This document shows, in pieces, positions 1-7,041 of a stretch of DNA of 10,527 nucleotides. The notes under the pieces are model-generated. The model saw only the letters and a program-made list of their open reading frames with translations, searched no databases and was not told the origin of the DNA. This DNA comes from an uncultured Beijerinckiaceae bacterium (GTDB lineage: Bacteria > Pseudomonadota > Alphaproteobacteria > Rhizobiales > Beijerinckiaceae). The stretch is taken from assembly GCA_937863205.1 (NCBI GenBank), contig CALMGA010000037.1, forward strand, positions 1 to 10,527, written 5' to 3'. The position numbers and the translations under genes are program-made. Within the stretch, counting starts at the first letter, position 1, and the number at the start of each line of letters is the position of its first letter.

Positions 1-83
1 ACTTCGGCAACGTCGTGCGCGCCGGCATCAACTACAAGTTCGACTTCAGCCCCGCGCCGGTGCCGGTCGTCGCCCGGTACTGA
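1..83 (+). CDS. Omp25/Omp31-like outer-membrane beta-barrel protein, 3' end only
   Basis: Only the last 26 codons are present, reading in frame from base 3 to a TGA at 81-83; the start lies left of the window. The visible end reads VVRAGINYKFDF followed by a Pro/Val-rich tail ending VARY. A final strand of the form R-x-G-(I/L)-N-Y-(K/H)-F is typical of the small 8-stranded outer-membrane barrels of Hyphomicrobiales (Omp25/Omp31/RopB type). The same pattern (LRFGLNYHF) closes the N-terminal barrel of the large protein at 1441-3549, so the two are probably related. The gene points towards that protein and the two converge across a 1.36 kb spacer. The family call is good; the exact member cannot be told from so short a piece. 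Confidence 0.72.
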   Translation, partial: FGNVVRAGINYKFDFSPAPVPVVARY

Positions 84-615
84 TCCGAAGCGGGCCTGCC
101 GGGCTGACTGCATCGGCAAAGCGTCGAGATCACGATGCGTTTCGCCAGCCAAGGCTGGCGAGACCGCTGGACCAAGATCGACAACATCACGTCCGGTCAG
201 CTTCTGGGTTCCACCTAGGAGCCGCCTGGACTCCGGCGTGGAAGGTGCCGGTGGATCCGTTGCCGCTCGCGGTTGCCCAGCCGGGTGGCGAGCCGGGCGA
301 CGACGGAGAACGGGGCGGACAAGGCAGGGCGTGGTGCGGGCGCTGGCCTCGTCCGACCCTTGCCGATGCGTCTCGACGTCAGGGTGCACGCACCTCCATG
401 AAAATAATGTCGACGCACCAGCTCCGCACGAACCGGTTCACGATCCGCGCGCGCGGGCTCCCGTTGTCGGTCGCCAGCGGCCCGGCTTGGCCGAGGCGTG
501 CGGGTCGGTGCCGTTTCACCACCGGCCGTCGAAGGCCGGCAACGGGGCCGCGACATCGCCGAACGCTCGGCCTGCCTTCAAGGCTGTTGATCCCCGGTCG
601 ACGTGCTGCCGCTCG
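84..615. other. Spacer without a supportable gene
   Basis: Overlapping open frames occur on both strands, but none has a convincing ribosome binding site, signal peptide or recognisable motif. They are Arg/Pro/Gly-rich frames of the kind produced by chance in high-GC DNA. Apart from the hairpin at 142-161, nothing specific is seen. Confidence 0.5.
142..161 (+). terminator. Perfect inverted repeat downstream of the Omp gene, possible terminator
   Basis: TCGCCAGCC and GGCTGGCGA flank a central AA, forming a perfect 20-nt inverted repeat. Sterically this allows an 8-bp stem with a CAAG loop. It lies 58 nt after the stop of the Omp gene. No T-run follows, so it could be an imperfect intrinsic terminator or an mRNA 3'-end stabiliser. 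Confidence 0.4.
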
Positions 616-957
616 TCAGATCTTGACCCGTGGCTGGAAGCCGGGACGCGCCGGACCGCTCGATGCCGGCTTCTCGCCTTTGGCTGGCGCCGCCGCTCCC
701 GGAGCCCGGACACTCCTGACCGGGGCCGCCGTCTTATGCCGGTTGCCTGGGAGCGCGCCGCCGACGCTCACCGCGCCGCCGCGAGGTGCGTTCCCCCCGA
801 TGGTGCCGCGCGTCGGCGCCTTCTCACCGCCGATGGCCATAGTACCCGCCGACGCCCGCGGTGCAGCCGCGGCCGGCCACGACCAGATGCCGAATGCGAT
901 GGCTACCGGTGACGCCAACCGCGACCATTCCCGCATCCGGCTCACGAAATGCACCAT
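616..957 (-). CDS. Small secreted basic Gly/Ala/Pro-rich hypothetical protein
   Basis: 113 residues from the ATG at 957. That start is chosen because GGAG lies six bases upstream (964-967); an ATG four codons earlier and one seven codons later are also in frame. Residues 1-13 are a basic n-region, 14-28 hydrophobic (LASPVAIAFGIWSWP), and an Ala-rich cleavage site follows near 32, so export by Sec is likely. The mature part has no Cys, is rich in Gly, Ala, Pro, Arg and Lys, and contains short imperfect repeats (AIGGEKAPTRG, TIGGNAPRGG, VSVGG), suggesting a disordered periplasmic or extracellular polypeptide. Third codon positions are strongly G/C, as in the solid genes here. No family is recognised and no function is proposed. 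It stands alone, with spacers on both sides. Confidence 0.55.
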   Translation of the reverse strand: MVHFVSRMREWSRLASPVAIAFGIWSWPAAAAPRASAGTMAIGGEKAPTRGTIGGNAPRGGAVSVGGALPGNRHKTAAPVRSVRAPGAAAPAKGEKPASSGPARPGFQPRVKI

Positions 958-1029
958 GGCGTTCTCCATTCGATGGTAATCCCGCTCGGTGACGGGACCT
1001 GACTTGCCGCCTGCGAGGCCGAGTCATCC

Positions 1030-1048
1030 GCATACGTCGACGATATGC
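1030..1048. promoter_or_regulatory. Near-perfect palindrome upstream of the small secreted gene
   Basis: GCATA and TATGC flank the self-complementary core CGTCGACG, with one extra A breaking perfect symmetry. It lies about 73-91 nt upstream of the ATG at 957, on that gene's 5' side. It could be an operator for a dimeric regulator, but no promoter hexamers could be placed with confidence. Confidence 0.22.
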
Positions 1049-1152
1049 GACCGAAGTGTACGCGCCACCAGCCTGGAGTGCCACGACCGCACCGGCCAAC
1101 CCTTGAGCCGTTGAGGCACCGATCGTCGAAGGGGGTCGCCATTCCCGGGCCA

Positions 1153-1246
1153 GAGCATCGGACCGAAAAGTGCGAAGCGGTTTTCGGACTCATCCGATGC
1201 GGCACAATAAGTTAGAGCATCGGACCCGTTTCAGGGTCCGATGCTC
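1153..1246. repeat. Nested intergenic palindromic repeat pair (GCATCGGA family)
   Basis: There are two palindromes in tandem. The first (1153-1200) has outer arms GCATCGGA (1155-1162) and TCCGATGC (1193-1200) and inner arms CCGAAAA (1163-1169) and TTTTCGG (1181-1187). This nested layout around AAGTGCGAAGCGG matches the short mobile palindromes common between genes in Hyphomicrobiales. The second (1215-1246) has a perfect 13-bp stem, GAGCATCGGACCC paired with GGGTCCGATGCTC around a 6-nt loop (1228-1233). Both carry the same GCATCGGA core and are joined by a 14-nt A/T-rich link (1201-1214). Such elements form stable RNA hairpins and may act as terminators or processing sites. Confidence 0.75.
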
Positions 1247-1319
1247 CAGCCGGGAGATGTCCGCTGCGTCATCGGGGCGGTGAGCCACGAGGATCGAGGG
1301 CGGACCGTCCGGTTGAAGG

Positions 1320-1341
1320 CCGTCCCGCCCTGTCGGGACGG
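1320..1341. repeat. Perfect 8-bp-stem hairpin
   Basis: CCGTCCCG (1320-1327) pairs with CGGGACGG (1334-1341) around a 6-nt loop. It lies in the same spacer as the nested palindromes, about 100 nt beyond the stop of the porin gene. There is no T-run on either side. Confidence 0.45.
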
Positions 1342-1396
1342 ATCATCAGACGGGTTGGCCCCTCTCCGCTTTCCGGGTCGCTCCGCGAGATTCCAT

Positions 1397-1428
1397 CGAA
1401 GAAGGTGACCACCCGGTGACCTTCTTCG
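1397..1428 (-). terminator. Strong hairpin after the porin gene, probable terminator
   Basis: CGAAGAAGGT (1397-1406) pairs with ACCTTCTTCG (1419-1428). A single G/G mismatch and three further base pairs lie inside, closing on a 4-nt loop. It starts 13 nt beyond the TGA of the - strand porin gene, the normal place for an intrinsic terminator. The pyrimidine-rich CTTCTTCG lies in the 3' arm of the stem rather than after it, so the match to the textbook form is incomplete. Confidence 0.55.
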
Positions 1429-1440
1429 CGCGGCCCGCGC

Positions 1441-3549
1441 TCAGAGCGCGACGTGCAGGCGGACCGAGCCGATCGACACCGGGCCGCGCGCCGAATTGTA
1501 GGCGGGATTGGCGACGAACTGGTAGTCGAACGTGAGGGCGGTGGCTTCGCTGAGGCCGATGGAATAATAGGCTTCGACGATCTCTTCCGGGGCGTAGCTC
1601 AAGGCGCCGTCGCCGACGTTGACGCCGAGGCCGCCGGCGGCGAGGTATCGCTTGTAGCTGTTGGAAAGACCGTTGACGGCGTCGGCCAAGCCGATCTTGT
1701 CCAGGGGACGTCCCCACGACGTCCCCTTGAGAACGGCGCCGATCGAGAAGCTCGAGTCGATGTCGGTGTAAAGGATCTCCGATTGCCCGTTCCACCAGGC
1801 GCCTCGGGCGAAGAAGCCGAGGTCCTTGGTCACCGCCAGCTCGACGTTGCCGACGAAGCCGTACTGCGATCGCGTCTGGCGGGTCGCCGTGATGTCGGGC
1901 GTGCCATCGGCGTTGACGTCCGCGGGATTGGCGAGCGTGGCGTTGAAGCTGCCGGCGTTGAACTGGTTCTCGAAGGCCAGGACACGGATGATCCCGTCCT
2001 TGCCGAACAGCGAGAAGTTGTGCTGGCCTTCCACGAGGACCTGGCCCCGCCGGCCGATCCTGGTGTCGAAGTTCTCGCCATTGGAAACATCGGGCACGAG
2101 GAAGTAGCCGGCACGGATCGCCCACTCCTTCTGGTTTAGTTCGAGCACCGTGCCGTAGGTATAGCCCTGCTGGTCGGCGGAATAGTCGAACGCGCCGGCA
2201 TCGACCAGGGCCCAGTTCATGAAGCTGGTGCGGCCATCGTGCGAGTAGGTGTTGTTGTCGAAGAAGTCTCCGATCGCGACCTTGCCGAAGGTGAACGTCA
2301 CACGAGACACGTCGACCTTCTCGGCCACCTGGTTGGGACCATCCGCCATGTCCTCCTGCTCGCCGCCGAGACCGAAGATGTGGCGAACGAACAGGCGCGC
2401 CGTATTGTAATGCGGGAAGTCGAAGCCGGCCTTCTGCGCTTCGATGTTGGAGAAGCCGGCGAGTCCATGGGTGTTGGAAAGACCGAAGCCCTGGAAGGGC
2501 TCGGCATCGTAGTAAAATTCGGTGCCCTCGTAGGGATCCTTGAAGCCGAAGAAGCCGGTGACGCTGAAGGTGTCGCGCGCCTGGAAGATGGTCCCGAGGC
2601 TGTTTGTTCCCGAGTAGGCGGCGGGGAAGGGCGCGTTGGCCTGCCCGATGACGGTCGCCTGCACGTGGACGCTCAGATTGTCGCGGGCGGACTGCGAAAG
2701 GACCCCTCCCGTCAGCGTTCCCTGAGGTGCGGGATTGTCGTTGAAATGATAGTTCAACCCGAAACGCAGCGTTTGGAACCTGAGATCGGACTTGTAGTTC
2801 TCGCCGGCCATCGGAAGGTAGGTGTTGGTACGGGCATAGTCGAAGAAGGCGTATTCGAGCTTGGCGCTCAGGTTTCCGGTCAGCAAGATTTCGGCGCCGG
2901 CGCCGACCGTGAAGCCCGGTCGCCAGAAGTAGACGTTGTCATCGACGGAGCCGCTCGTGAAATCCGAGGTGTTCAATCGGTCGCGAACGTAGGCGAAGCC
3001 GCCGTTGGCGTAGAAGAGGAAGTTGCCGACCGCGTAACCGACCCGACCACCCAGCGAGCCGTAGATCTGGATGCTGTCGTTGATGACCGACGGCCCCAAG
3101 GCGGCGATGTTCTGCTGCAGATTGCTGCGCAGGATGCCGGGGAAGGTGAAGGTGGCTTCGGCGCCGAGCATGAGGCCGGAGGCGAAGACGTGGTTGTAGC
3201 CGGCGTCGAAACCGGCGGAAATCGGACCGAGCTGGTGCGCGGTGTCGATATGTTCCACCCCGACGATGCTCGTGCGCCCCGCCGACGGCACGCCCGAGGC
3301 GTCGGTCGCGTAACCGGAGCTTCCCGCGAAAACGTCGCCGACGAGCCCGCCGGCGTAGAAGCCTTCCCAAGGACTGCGCGACGTAAGGATCGGCGGCGGA
3401 ACAGGTCGTGCCAAATCGGCCGCGTGAAGCGGGACTGACAGCGTCAGGAAAGGCAAGGCAAAGGCAGGCAGCGCGACGGTGTTCCCGAAAAGAGCCCTGC
3501 AGCGTCGCGATGCCGGCAACGTCCTGTGTCCCATGCCCCTCGTCCCCAT
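1441..3549 (-). CDS. Outer-membrane fusion: Omp25-like beta-barrel plus OprB-like carbohydrate porin
   Basis: 702 residues from the ATG at 3549; an in-frame ATG at 3534 (Met6) is an equally good start, as neither has a strong ribosome binding site. A signal peptide is visible (hydrophobic 24-42, likely cleavage LHA|ADLARP at 43/44). Residues about 45-270 match the Omp25/Omp31 barrel type: a Pro-rich mature N-terminus (PVPPP), WEGFYAGG at 61-68, GRVGYAVGNFLFYANGGFAY at 168-187, and closing strand LRFGLNYHF at 261-269. Residues about 277-702 resemble OprB-type carbohydrate-selective porins, with NWALVDAGAFDYSADQQGYT at 445-464 and KEWAIRAGYFLVP at 474-486, then repeated barrel strands. The chain ends in VRLHVAL, lacking the usual terminal aromatic residue. 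Expected location is the outer membrane and expected role diffusion of sugars or other small solutes; the substrate is unknown. It is transcribed alone, with a hairpin just downstream. Confidence 0.88.
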   Translation of the reverse strand: MGTRGMGHRTLPASRRCRALFGNTVALPAFALPFLTLSVPLHAADLARPVPPPILTSRSPWEGFYAGGLVGDVFAGSSGYATDASGVPSAGRTSIVGVEHIDTAHQLGPISAGFDAGYNHVFASGLMLGAEATFTFPGILRSNLQQNIAALGPSVINDSIQIYGSLGGRVGYAVGNFLFYANGGFAYVRDRLNTSDFTSGSVDDNVYFWRPGFTVGAGAEILLTGNLSAKLEYAFFDYARTNTYLPMAGENYKSDLRFQTLRFGLNYHFNDNPAPQGTLTGGVLSQSARDNLSVHVQATVIGQANAPFPAAYSGTNSLGTIFQARDTFSVTGFFGFKDPYEGTEFYYDAEPFQGFGLSNTHGLAGFSNIEAQKAGFDFPHYNTARLFVRHIFGLGGEQEDMADGPNQVAEKVDVSRVTFTFGKVAIGDFFDNNTYSHDGRTSFMNWALVDAGAFDYSADQQGYTYGTVLELNQKEWAIRAGYFLVPDVSNGENFDTRIGRRGQVLVEGQHNFSLFGKDGIIRVLAFENQFNAGSFNATLANPADVNADGTPDITATRQTRSQYGFVGNVELAVTKDLGFFARGAWWNGQSEILYTDIDSSFSIGAVLKGTSWGRPLDKIGLADAVNGLSNSYKRYLAAGGLGVNVGDGALSYAPEEIVEAYYSIGLSEATALTFDYQFVANPAYNSARGPVSIGSVRLHVAL

Positions 3550-4436
3550 AACGTCAAGTCTATCCGCGCCCCCGCGCGTCTAGACCACCAACCCGACGAG
3601 CCCGCTCTGAGACTGACGCACGTCTCGTCAATATCCGGCAAAGCCGCTCTGATGAGCTCGATATGCACCCAGAACCAAGTCCACAAAAGTCGATCTATAG
3701 CAATCGCAAGATCGCCTCCTTAGAACAGCTCTTCGTCGGGAAGATTTTCCCGCACGGCGAGCTTCCTATGCAAGCGAGCGTCGAACAAACACTGAGGACG
3801 TCGCGGCATCGCCGCAGCGAAAGCCGCGGCCATGGCATGAGGTTGCTGCGATGTCGGTCATGACTTGACTTTCTTCATGTACGACGAATCGCGAACCAGC
3901 TCGGTTGTTTCAGGCAAGATGCCAACGAAGATGCACAGTATCGACAGAAATGATGGCTGGAATGTCTTGCCAGGAACCACCATCCGACTAACTAACGATA
4001 TAGGATAACATACGTGGGTCGAGCAAGTGATGCTCCGGGGCATCGGAGTCGTTTGCCGGCCTTGCCGGCAGATCCGGGTCATGTGTTGCAGAAACACATA
4101 GGGATGGGGGTTATACCTCAGTATTGAAGCCTTGATGAATAATAACGGCATCATGTCCATCTGGATCGGCGTGGCAGACGTGCCGACGACGATCGCGGTC
4201 AGGGGCGCTGATGTCCGAGCGCCACCCGCACAGATCCGAGCGGGCCCGATTCGGGCACCCGGCCCTCAACTCGGGTGTTTGTGCGGCACACCGCTCACTT
4301 GGTTGGGGAAGGAGGCGGGCCACCGCATCCGATCGCCGGCAAGCTTGCCTCATCCGCTCCGCCCCGGGCGACGCGGGAAGCTCACACCCGGTCGCGGATT
4401 GCTTCGAGCGCCCGGGCGTCGGTCGGCACGGCGTGA
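3550..4436. other. Gene-poor, partly lower-GC spacer upstream of the porin
   Basis: No coding sequence can be supported. Frames exist on both strands (for example - strand 3858-4160, about 100 codons), but they lack ribosome binding sites and recognisable motifs. From about 3660 to 4150 the DNA is visibly richer in A/T than its surroundings, consistent with promoter or regulatory sequence, a small RNA locus, or old acquired DNA. It must contain the promoter of the - strand porin gene (nearest 5' sequence 3550-3700), but no clear -35/-10 pair was found. A GCATCGGA motif lies at 4040-4047. Confidence 0.45.
4021..4099. repeat. Cluster of consecutive small hairpins
   Basis: At least three stems lie within 79 nt: GAGCA/TGCTC at 4021-4035 (with an alternative, overlapping GATGC/GCATC pairing at 4029-4044), TGCCGGC/GCCGGCA at 4054-4070 with a 3-nt loop, and ATGTGTT/AACACAT at 4081-4099 with a 5-nt loop. 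No gene overlaps them convincingly. They may be part of a structured RNA, a recombination site or a decayed repeat. Confidence 0.35.
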
Positions 4437-4757
4437 GTGTTGACGAAGCCACCCCTCACCTGGGCGAGCCACGCCCCCCTGTCCTGTTCGCCTGCGGTTC
4501 GTCAGGCATCATTGCGGGCCGAAGGCTACTCGCACGAGATCCGAGTGGTCTTGTCAGCCGTGGACAAGAATGCGGGCCGGCTTGCGCCGCGGAAGCCGAC
4601 GAGCCCGTGCGCGCGCCCGACTGCCAACGCGTCCTTGACCTGCCGTACATGCGGCAACCGCAGTCGGCTCATGCCGATGCGACGTGGCGACGTCGTCTTG
4701 GAACAATGCAACTTCGAAATCTGGTGTTCGTTGACGATTAAACTAGGAAAGGGATGA
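4437..4757. other. Ambiguous stretch: possible small + strand gene or - strand gene remnant
   Basis: On the + strand an open frame of 106 codons ends in TGA at 4755-4757, four bases before the ATG of the next + gene. Its last third reads LTCRTCG followed, 20 residues later, by CNFEIWC, a CxxC...C pattern that could bind zinc. Its third positions are only about 75% G/C by hand count, lower than the solid genes here. On the - strand the same DNA holds a frame ending with a stop at 4526-4528 (ALAVGRAHGLVGFRGASRPA near its end). In that same frame, after two stops, a second protein-like piece (FVNTHAVPTDARALEAIRD) ends at 4382-4384. Both - strand pieces have high G/C third positions. One reading must be wrong, and neither is recognised. 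Confidence 0.25.
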
Positions 4758-4761
4758 GCCG

Positions 4762-5028
4762 ATGGGAAAGGTTTTGTTCGCGCTGATCGCCCTGGCGTCA
4801 GGCGTCGTCCACGGTCTGCCGGCCTATGCGCAAAGCACCGTACGAGGAACCCCGGAAACCGCCGGCGGCACCTCCGCCGCTGGCGGACGCATTGGGCCGA
4901 ACGCGGGATCAGCCACCACGTCAGGGGCAGCCGGTTCTGGAGCAAGGCTGGACCACAGTGACCAAGCGATTGGGGGAAGCGGGAGGGTCGTCGATGAGGA
5001 AACCCCTTCGTCCAAGGGTGGGAAGTAG
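4762..5028 (+). CDS. Small secreted Gly/Ser/Ala-rich hypothetical protein
   Basis: 88 residues. Residues 1-23 form a clear Sec signal peptide (MGKVLFALIALASG, then AYA|QS at 23/24). The mature chain of about 65 residues is low in complexity: Gly, Ser, Thr and Ala dominate to about residue 60, then a charged part follows (ARLDHSDQAI, VVDEE) and a GGK end. There are no Cys residues and no enzyme-like motifs. Short exported proteins of this make-up are frequent in Hyphomicrobiales genomes and mostly uncharacterised; the resemblance is from general knowledge only. An AGGAAAGGG purine run at 4745-4753 precedes the start by eight bases and supports it. The gene converges with the methyltransferase gene on the other strand across a 360-bp spacer. 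Confidence 0.62.
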   Translation: MGKVLFALIALASGVVHGLPAYAQSTVRGTPETAGGTSAAGGRIGPNAGSATTSGAAGSGARLDHSDQAIGGSGRVVDEETPSSKGGK

Positions 5029-5388
5029 GCCGGCACTGCGGCACCCTTCTCTTCGTTCGAGGGACAAGTCTTGCTCCCCGGATCTGGGACAACTCTACGG
5101 AAGCGGATAACCGACTTGTCAAGGCAGCGTCGGCCGGGCACGCGGGGCGTGCCGGGCCCCGGGACTATCAGGCTGCGGCCCCATAGCATTTGAACGCCGC
5201 CGCCCCACGAAGCGATGTTCGTCAAGTCCGTCGCCGCGAAACGCGCGAGCGGTCGCGCCGAGCTTTGCGCCTTGTGCAGGCACGCGGACATGCTGCGGCG
5301 AGGGGTGGTCCCGGCAAGATCCAAAGCATCGGCGCGGTCGCTTGGCGCACATCCCCGCTTCGAACCAGCAGGGAGAAGAGTGCGCCTT
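5029..5388. other. Spacer without a supportable gene
   Basis: Several Arg/Ala/Pro-rich frames cross this stretch on both strands, but none has a ribosome binding site or known motif. It separates two convergent genes, so terminators are expected. No stem followed by a T-run is visible. Confidence 0.45.
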
Positions 5389-6366
5389 CTACAGGTATCC
5401 CTGCCTACATATCTCCTGGGCTAAAGCATCGGATCCCCTCGGAGAAACCCGATCCTTATCCGGCCGTTCGGCCTTCAGCGCCCAGACGCGGTGCGGCACC
5501 AGCAGCGGCTCGCTCGGCCAGTCGGCCGCCAGCGCGGCTTCGAGCTCGGCGTCGAAGCGCGCCACCGCGTCGGCTGGCAGCGAGGCGCCGATCCCGGCCG
5601 AAGCGCGGATGCGGCCGCGCCACGCTTCCCGGGTGTAGGCGACGTTGACGTCGAAGGAGAAGGTTTCCAGTGCCTCGAAGCCGCCCTCGGCGACGTCGGT
5701 GAGCCAGGGCGGGTAGATGCCGGAGCTGTTGCCGAGGTGCCAGTCCGGGTTGTGCGCCTCGACAAGGCGCTCGGTCATCGCCGCCACGTTGTTGCGCATC
5801 GGCAGCCAATCGAAATGCGCGATCACCAGCCGCCCGGCCGGGCGCAGCACGCGGGCCACCTCCACCACGGTGCGCTCCCGCTCGAACCAGTGCCAGCATT
5901 GCCCGGCGGTGACGAGGTCGAAGCTCGCATCCGGCAGGCCGGTCGCCTCGGCGCGGCCCTGCACGTAGGTGACGCCGGTCGCCGCCTCGCGGTCGAGCCG
6001 CGCCGCCTCGTCGAGAAGGTGCCCTTCGCTGTCGAGGCCGGTGACCCGGCAGCCGCGCAAAGCCAGGCCGCGGGCGATGGTCCCCGTACCCGTGCCGAGG
6101 TCGAGCACCCGATGCTCCGGCATCACCCAGCCCTCGGCGAACAGGCGCTTGAAGAAATGCGGGGGAAAGCCGGCGCGCCAGCGCCCGTAGTCGCTGGCCG
6201 TTTGGCCGAAGTTGACCGGCGGCGCCTTGATGTCGCGCAGCGCCGAGGCTCCGGCCGGCAGAACGAAGCGGAAATCCGGCAGGCCGTCGCGGGTCTGGGA
6301 GCGGCTCAAGGGCACGGTGGTCGGCTGCGGGGCATCATATCCCGGTACGTGGGAGCCTGCCGCCAA
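5389..6366 (-). CDS. Class I SAM-dependent methyltransferase (Methyltransf_11/25-like)
   Basis: Up to 325 residues if started at the TTG at 6366; the true start is uncertain because no ATG occurs before the core and a GTG at 6315 is also possible. The conserved core opens at VNFGQTASDYGRWRAGFP (51-68), the usual opening of this family. Motif I is VLDLGTGTG (87-95), which binds SAM; the acidic residue after strand 2 is Asp112 (VTGLDSE); the SFDLVTAGQCWHWF segment (148-161) and ARVLRPAGRLVIAHF (171-185) complete the Rossmann fold. The substrate cannot be inferred: relatives act on small molecules, lipids or quinones. Homology probably ends near HRVWALKAERP (292-302); the last 23 residues are encoded by an intergenic repeat (5426-5455) and its flank. 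It starts 37 nt after the cytochrome b561 stop, so it may be cotranscribed with it. Confidence 0.85.
   Translation of the reverse strand: MAAGSHVPGYDAPQPTTVPLSRSQTRDGLPDFRFVLPAGASALRDIKAPPVNFGQTASDYGRWRAGFPPHFFKRLFAEGWVMPEHRVLDLGTGTGTIARGLALRGCRVTGLDSEGHLLDEAARLDREAATGVTYVQGRAEATGLPDASFDLVTAGQCWHWFERERTVVEVARVLRPAGRLVIAHFDWLPMRNNVAAMTERLVEAHNPDWHLGNSSGIYPPWLTDVAEGGFEALETFSFDVNVAYTREAWRGRIRASAGIGASLPADAVARFDAELEAALAADWPSEPLLVPHRVWALKAERPDKDRVSPRGSDALAQEICRQGYL
5426..5455. repeat. Partial GCATCGGA-type palindrome inside the methyltransferase 3' end
   Basis: GCATCGGATCC at 5426-5436 is followed by CCGATCC at 5449-5455. ATCGG pairs with CCGAT, or in the alternative register GGATC with GATCC, around a G/C-rich loop. 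It carries the GCATCGGA core shared with 1155-1162, 1217-1224 and 4040-4047. It lies within the last codons of the methyltransferase frame. Confidence 0.45.
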
Positions 6367-6402
6367 ATTGCGCGCCGCCGGGCCATCAGTCCAGGTTGGC
6401 CA

Positions 6403-7020
6403 TCAGTCGACATTGGCTTGTCGCGGCAGCATCCGGCCGATGAGGTCGTCGCGGCGCACGAACAGGTGCCAGCCGACCCCGGCGACGTGCAGGACGACGA
6501 GGGCGTAAACGGCAAACTGCGCGGTGAGGTGGACGATCGCCGCATCCGTTCCCACGGCCTTGCTGATGCCGGGGATCTTGGGGAAGTCGAACAGGCCGAG
6601 GATGGAGATCGGGTGGTCGGAGCCCGAGGACATGATGTAGCCGGAGATCGGCATCACCAGCAGAACGAGGTAGAGCAGCCAATGCGTGAGGTGGGCGAGG
6701 CCGGCCTCGATGGCGGGGGTGGCGTTGGGCAGCGGCGGCGGCCGGTTGGCAAGGCGGTAGGCCAGCCGCGCGGCGACGATGGCGAGAACCAGCAGGCCGA
6801 GCGTCTTGTGGGTGGAGGCGTACTGCGCCACCGTGCCGGGGAAATACGCGTGGAAATGCTGCTTGTCCGGCGCCAGCTTGAACTCGGCGAAGATCCAGCC
6901 GAGCGGGATGATGATGAACATCAGCACGGTGGTGACCCAGTGGAACCAGCGGGCCGACGCGCCGTAGCGCTTGATGCCCGCAGGGGTGATCGTCGAAGTC
7001 CAGCTCGCAATGTCGACCAT
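6403..7020 (-). CDS. Cytochrome b561-family di-haem membrane protein
   Basis: 205 residues with about four transmembrane helices (roughly 29-46, 71-90, 108-128, 167-188), the usual size and layout of the bacterial cytochrome b561 family (Ni_hydr_CYTB fold). Likely haem-ligand histidines stand where the family has them: His27 in ARWFHW, His71 in STHKTLG, His110/His113 in HLTHWLLY, and His178 in VVLHVAG, followed by GWHLFVRRD. The role is electron transfer in the inner membrane, usually from quinol; the partner is unknown. E. coli CybB is a superoxide:quinone oxidoreductase, but that specific activity is not shown here. The ATG at 7020 is supported by a GAGGAG site (7026-7031). It lies between tolB and the methyltransferase, where many Proteobacteria would have pal. 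Confidence 0.9.
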   Translation of the reverse strand: MVDIASWTSTITPAGIKRYGASARWFHWVTTVLMFIIIPLGWIFAEFKLAPDKQHFHAYFPGTVAQYASTHKTLGLLVLAIVAARLAYRLANRPPPLPNATPAIEAGLAHLTHWLLYLVLLVMPISGYIMSSGSDHPISILGLFDFPKIPGISKAVGTDAAIVHLTAQFAVYALVVLHVAGVGWHLFVRRDDLIGRMLPRQANVD

Positions 7021-7023
7021 GGG

Positions 7024-7031
7024 TTCTCCTC
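7024..7031 (-). promoter_or_regulatory. Ribosome binding site of the cytochrome b561 gene
   Basis: The mRNA reads GAGGAGAA five to six bases before the ATG at 7020, a near-consensus Shine-Dalgarno sequence. It fixes the start of this gene. Confidence 0.7.
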
Positions 7032-7041
7032 GCCAACGGAT

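Noticed and set aside
942..1205. - strand frame of 87 codons starting inside the nested palindrome
   Set aside because: Its first 20 codons (KTASHFSVRCS) are simply the translation of the palindromic repeat, a common source of false gene calls in Hyphomicrobiales, and its end overlaps the start of the better-supported secreted gene.
2239..3438. + strand open frame (399 codons) opposite the porin fusion
   Set aside because: It is a Val/Glu/Gly-rich antisense shadow; the - strand frame has a signal peptide and barrel motifs.
3858..4160. - strand frame of 100 codons in the lower-GC island
   Set aside because: There is no ribosome binding site or motif, it lacks the codon bias of its neighbours, and it runs through the hairpin cluster.
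4690..4740. GGAAC ... CGTT resembling an EcfG general-stress promoter upstream of the small secreted gene
   Set aside because: The spacing between the two motifs is about 24 bases, well beyond the 16-18 expected, so the match is probably chance.
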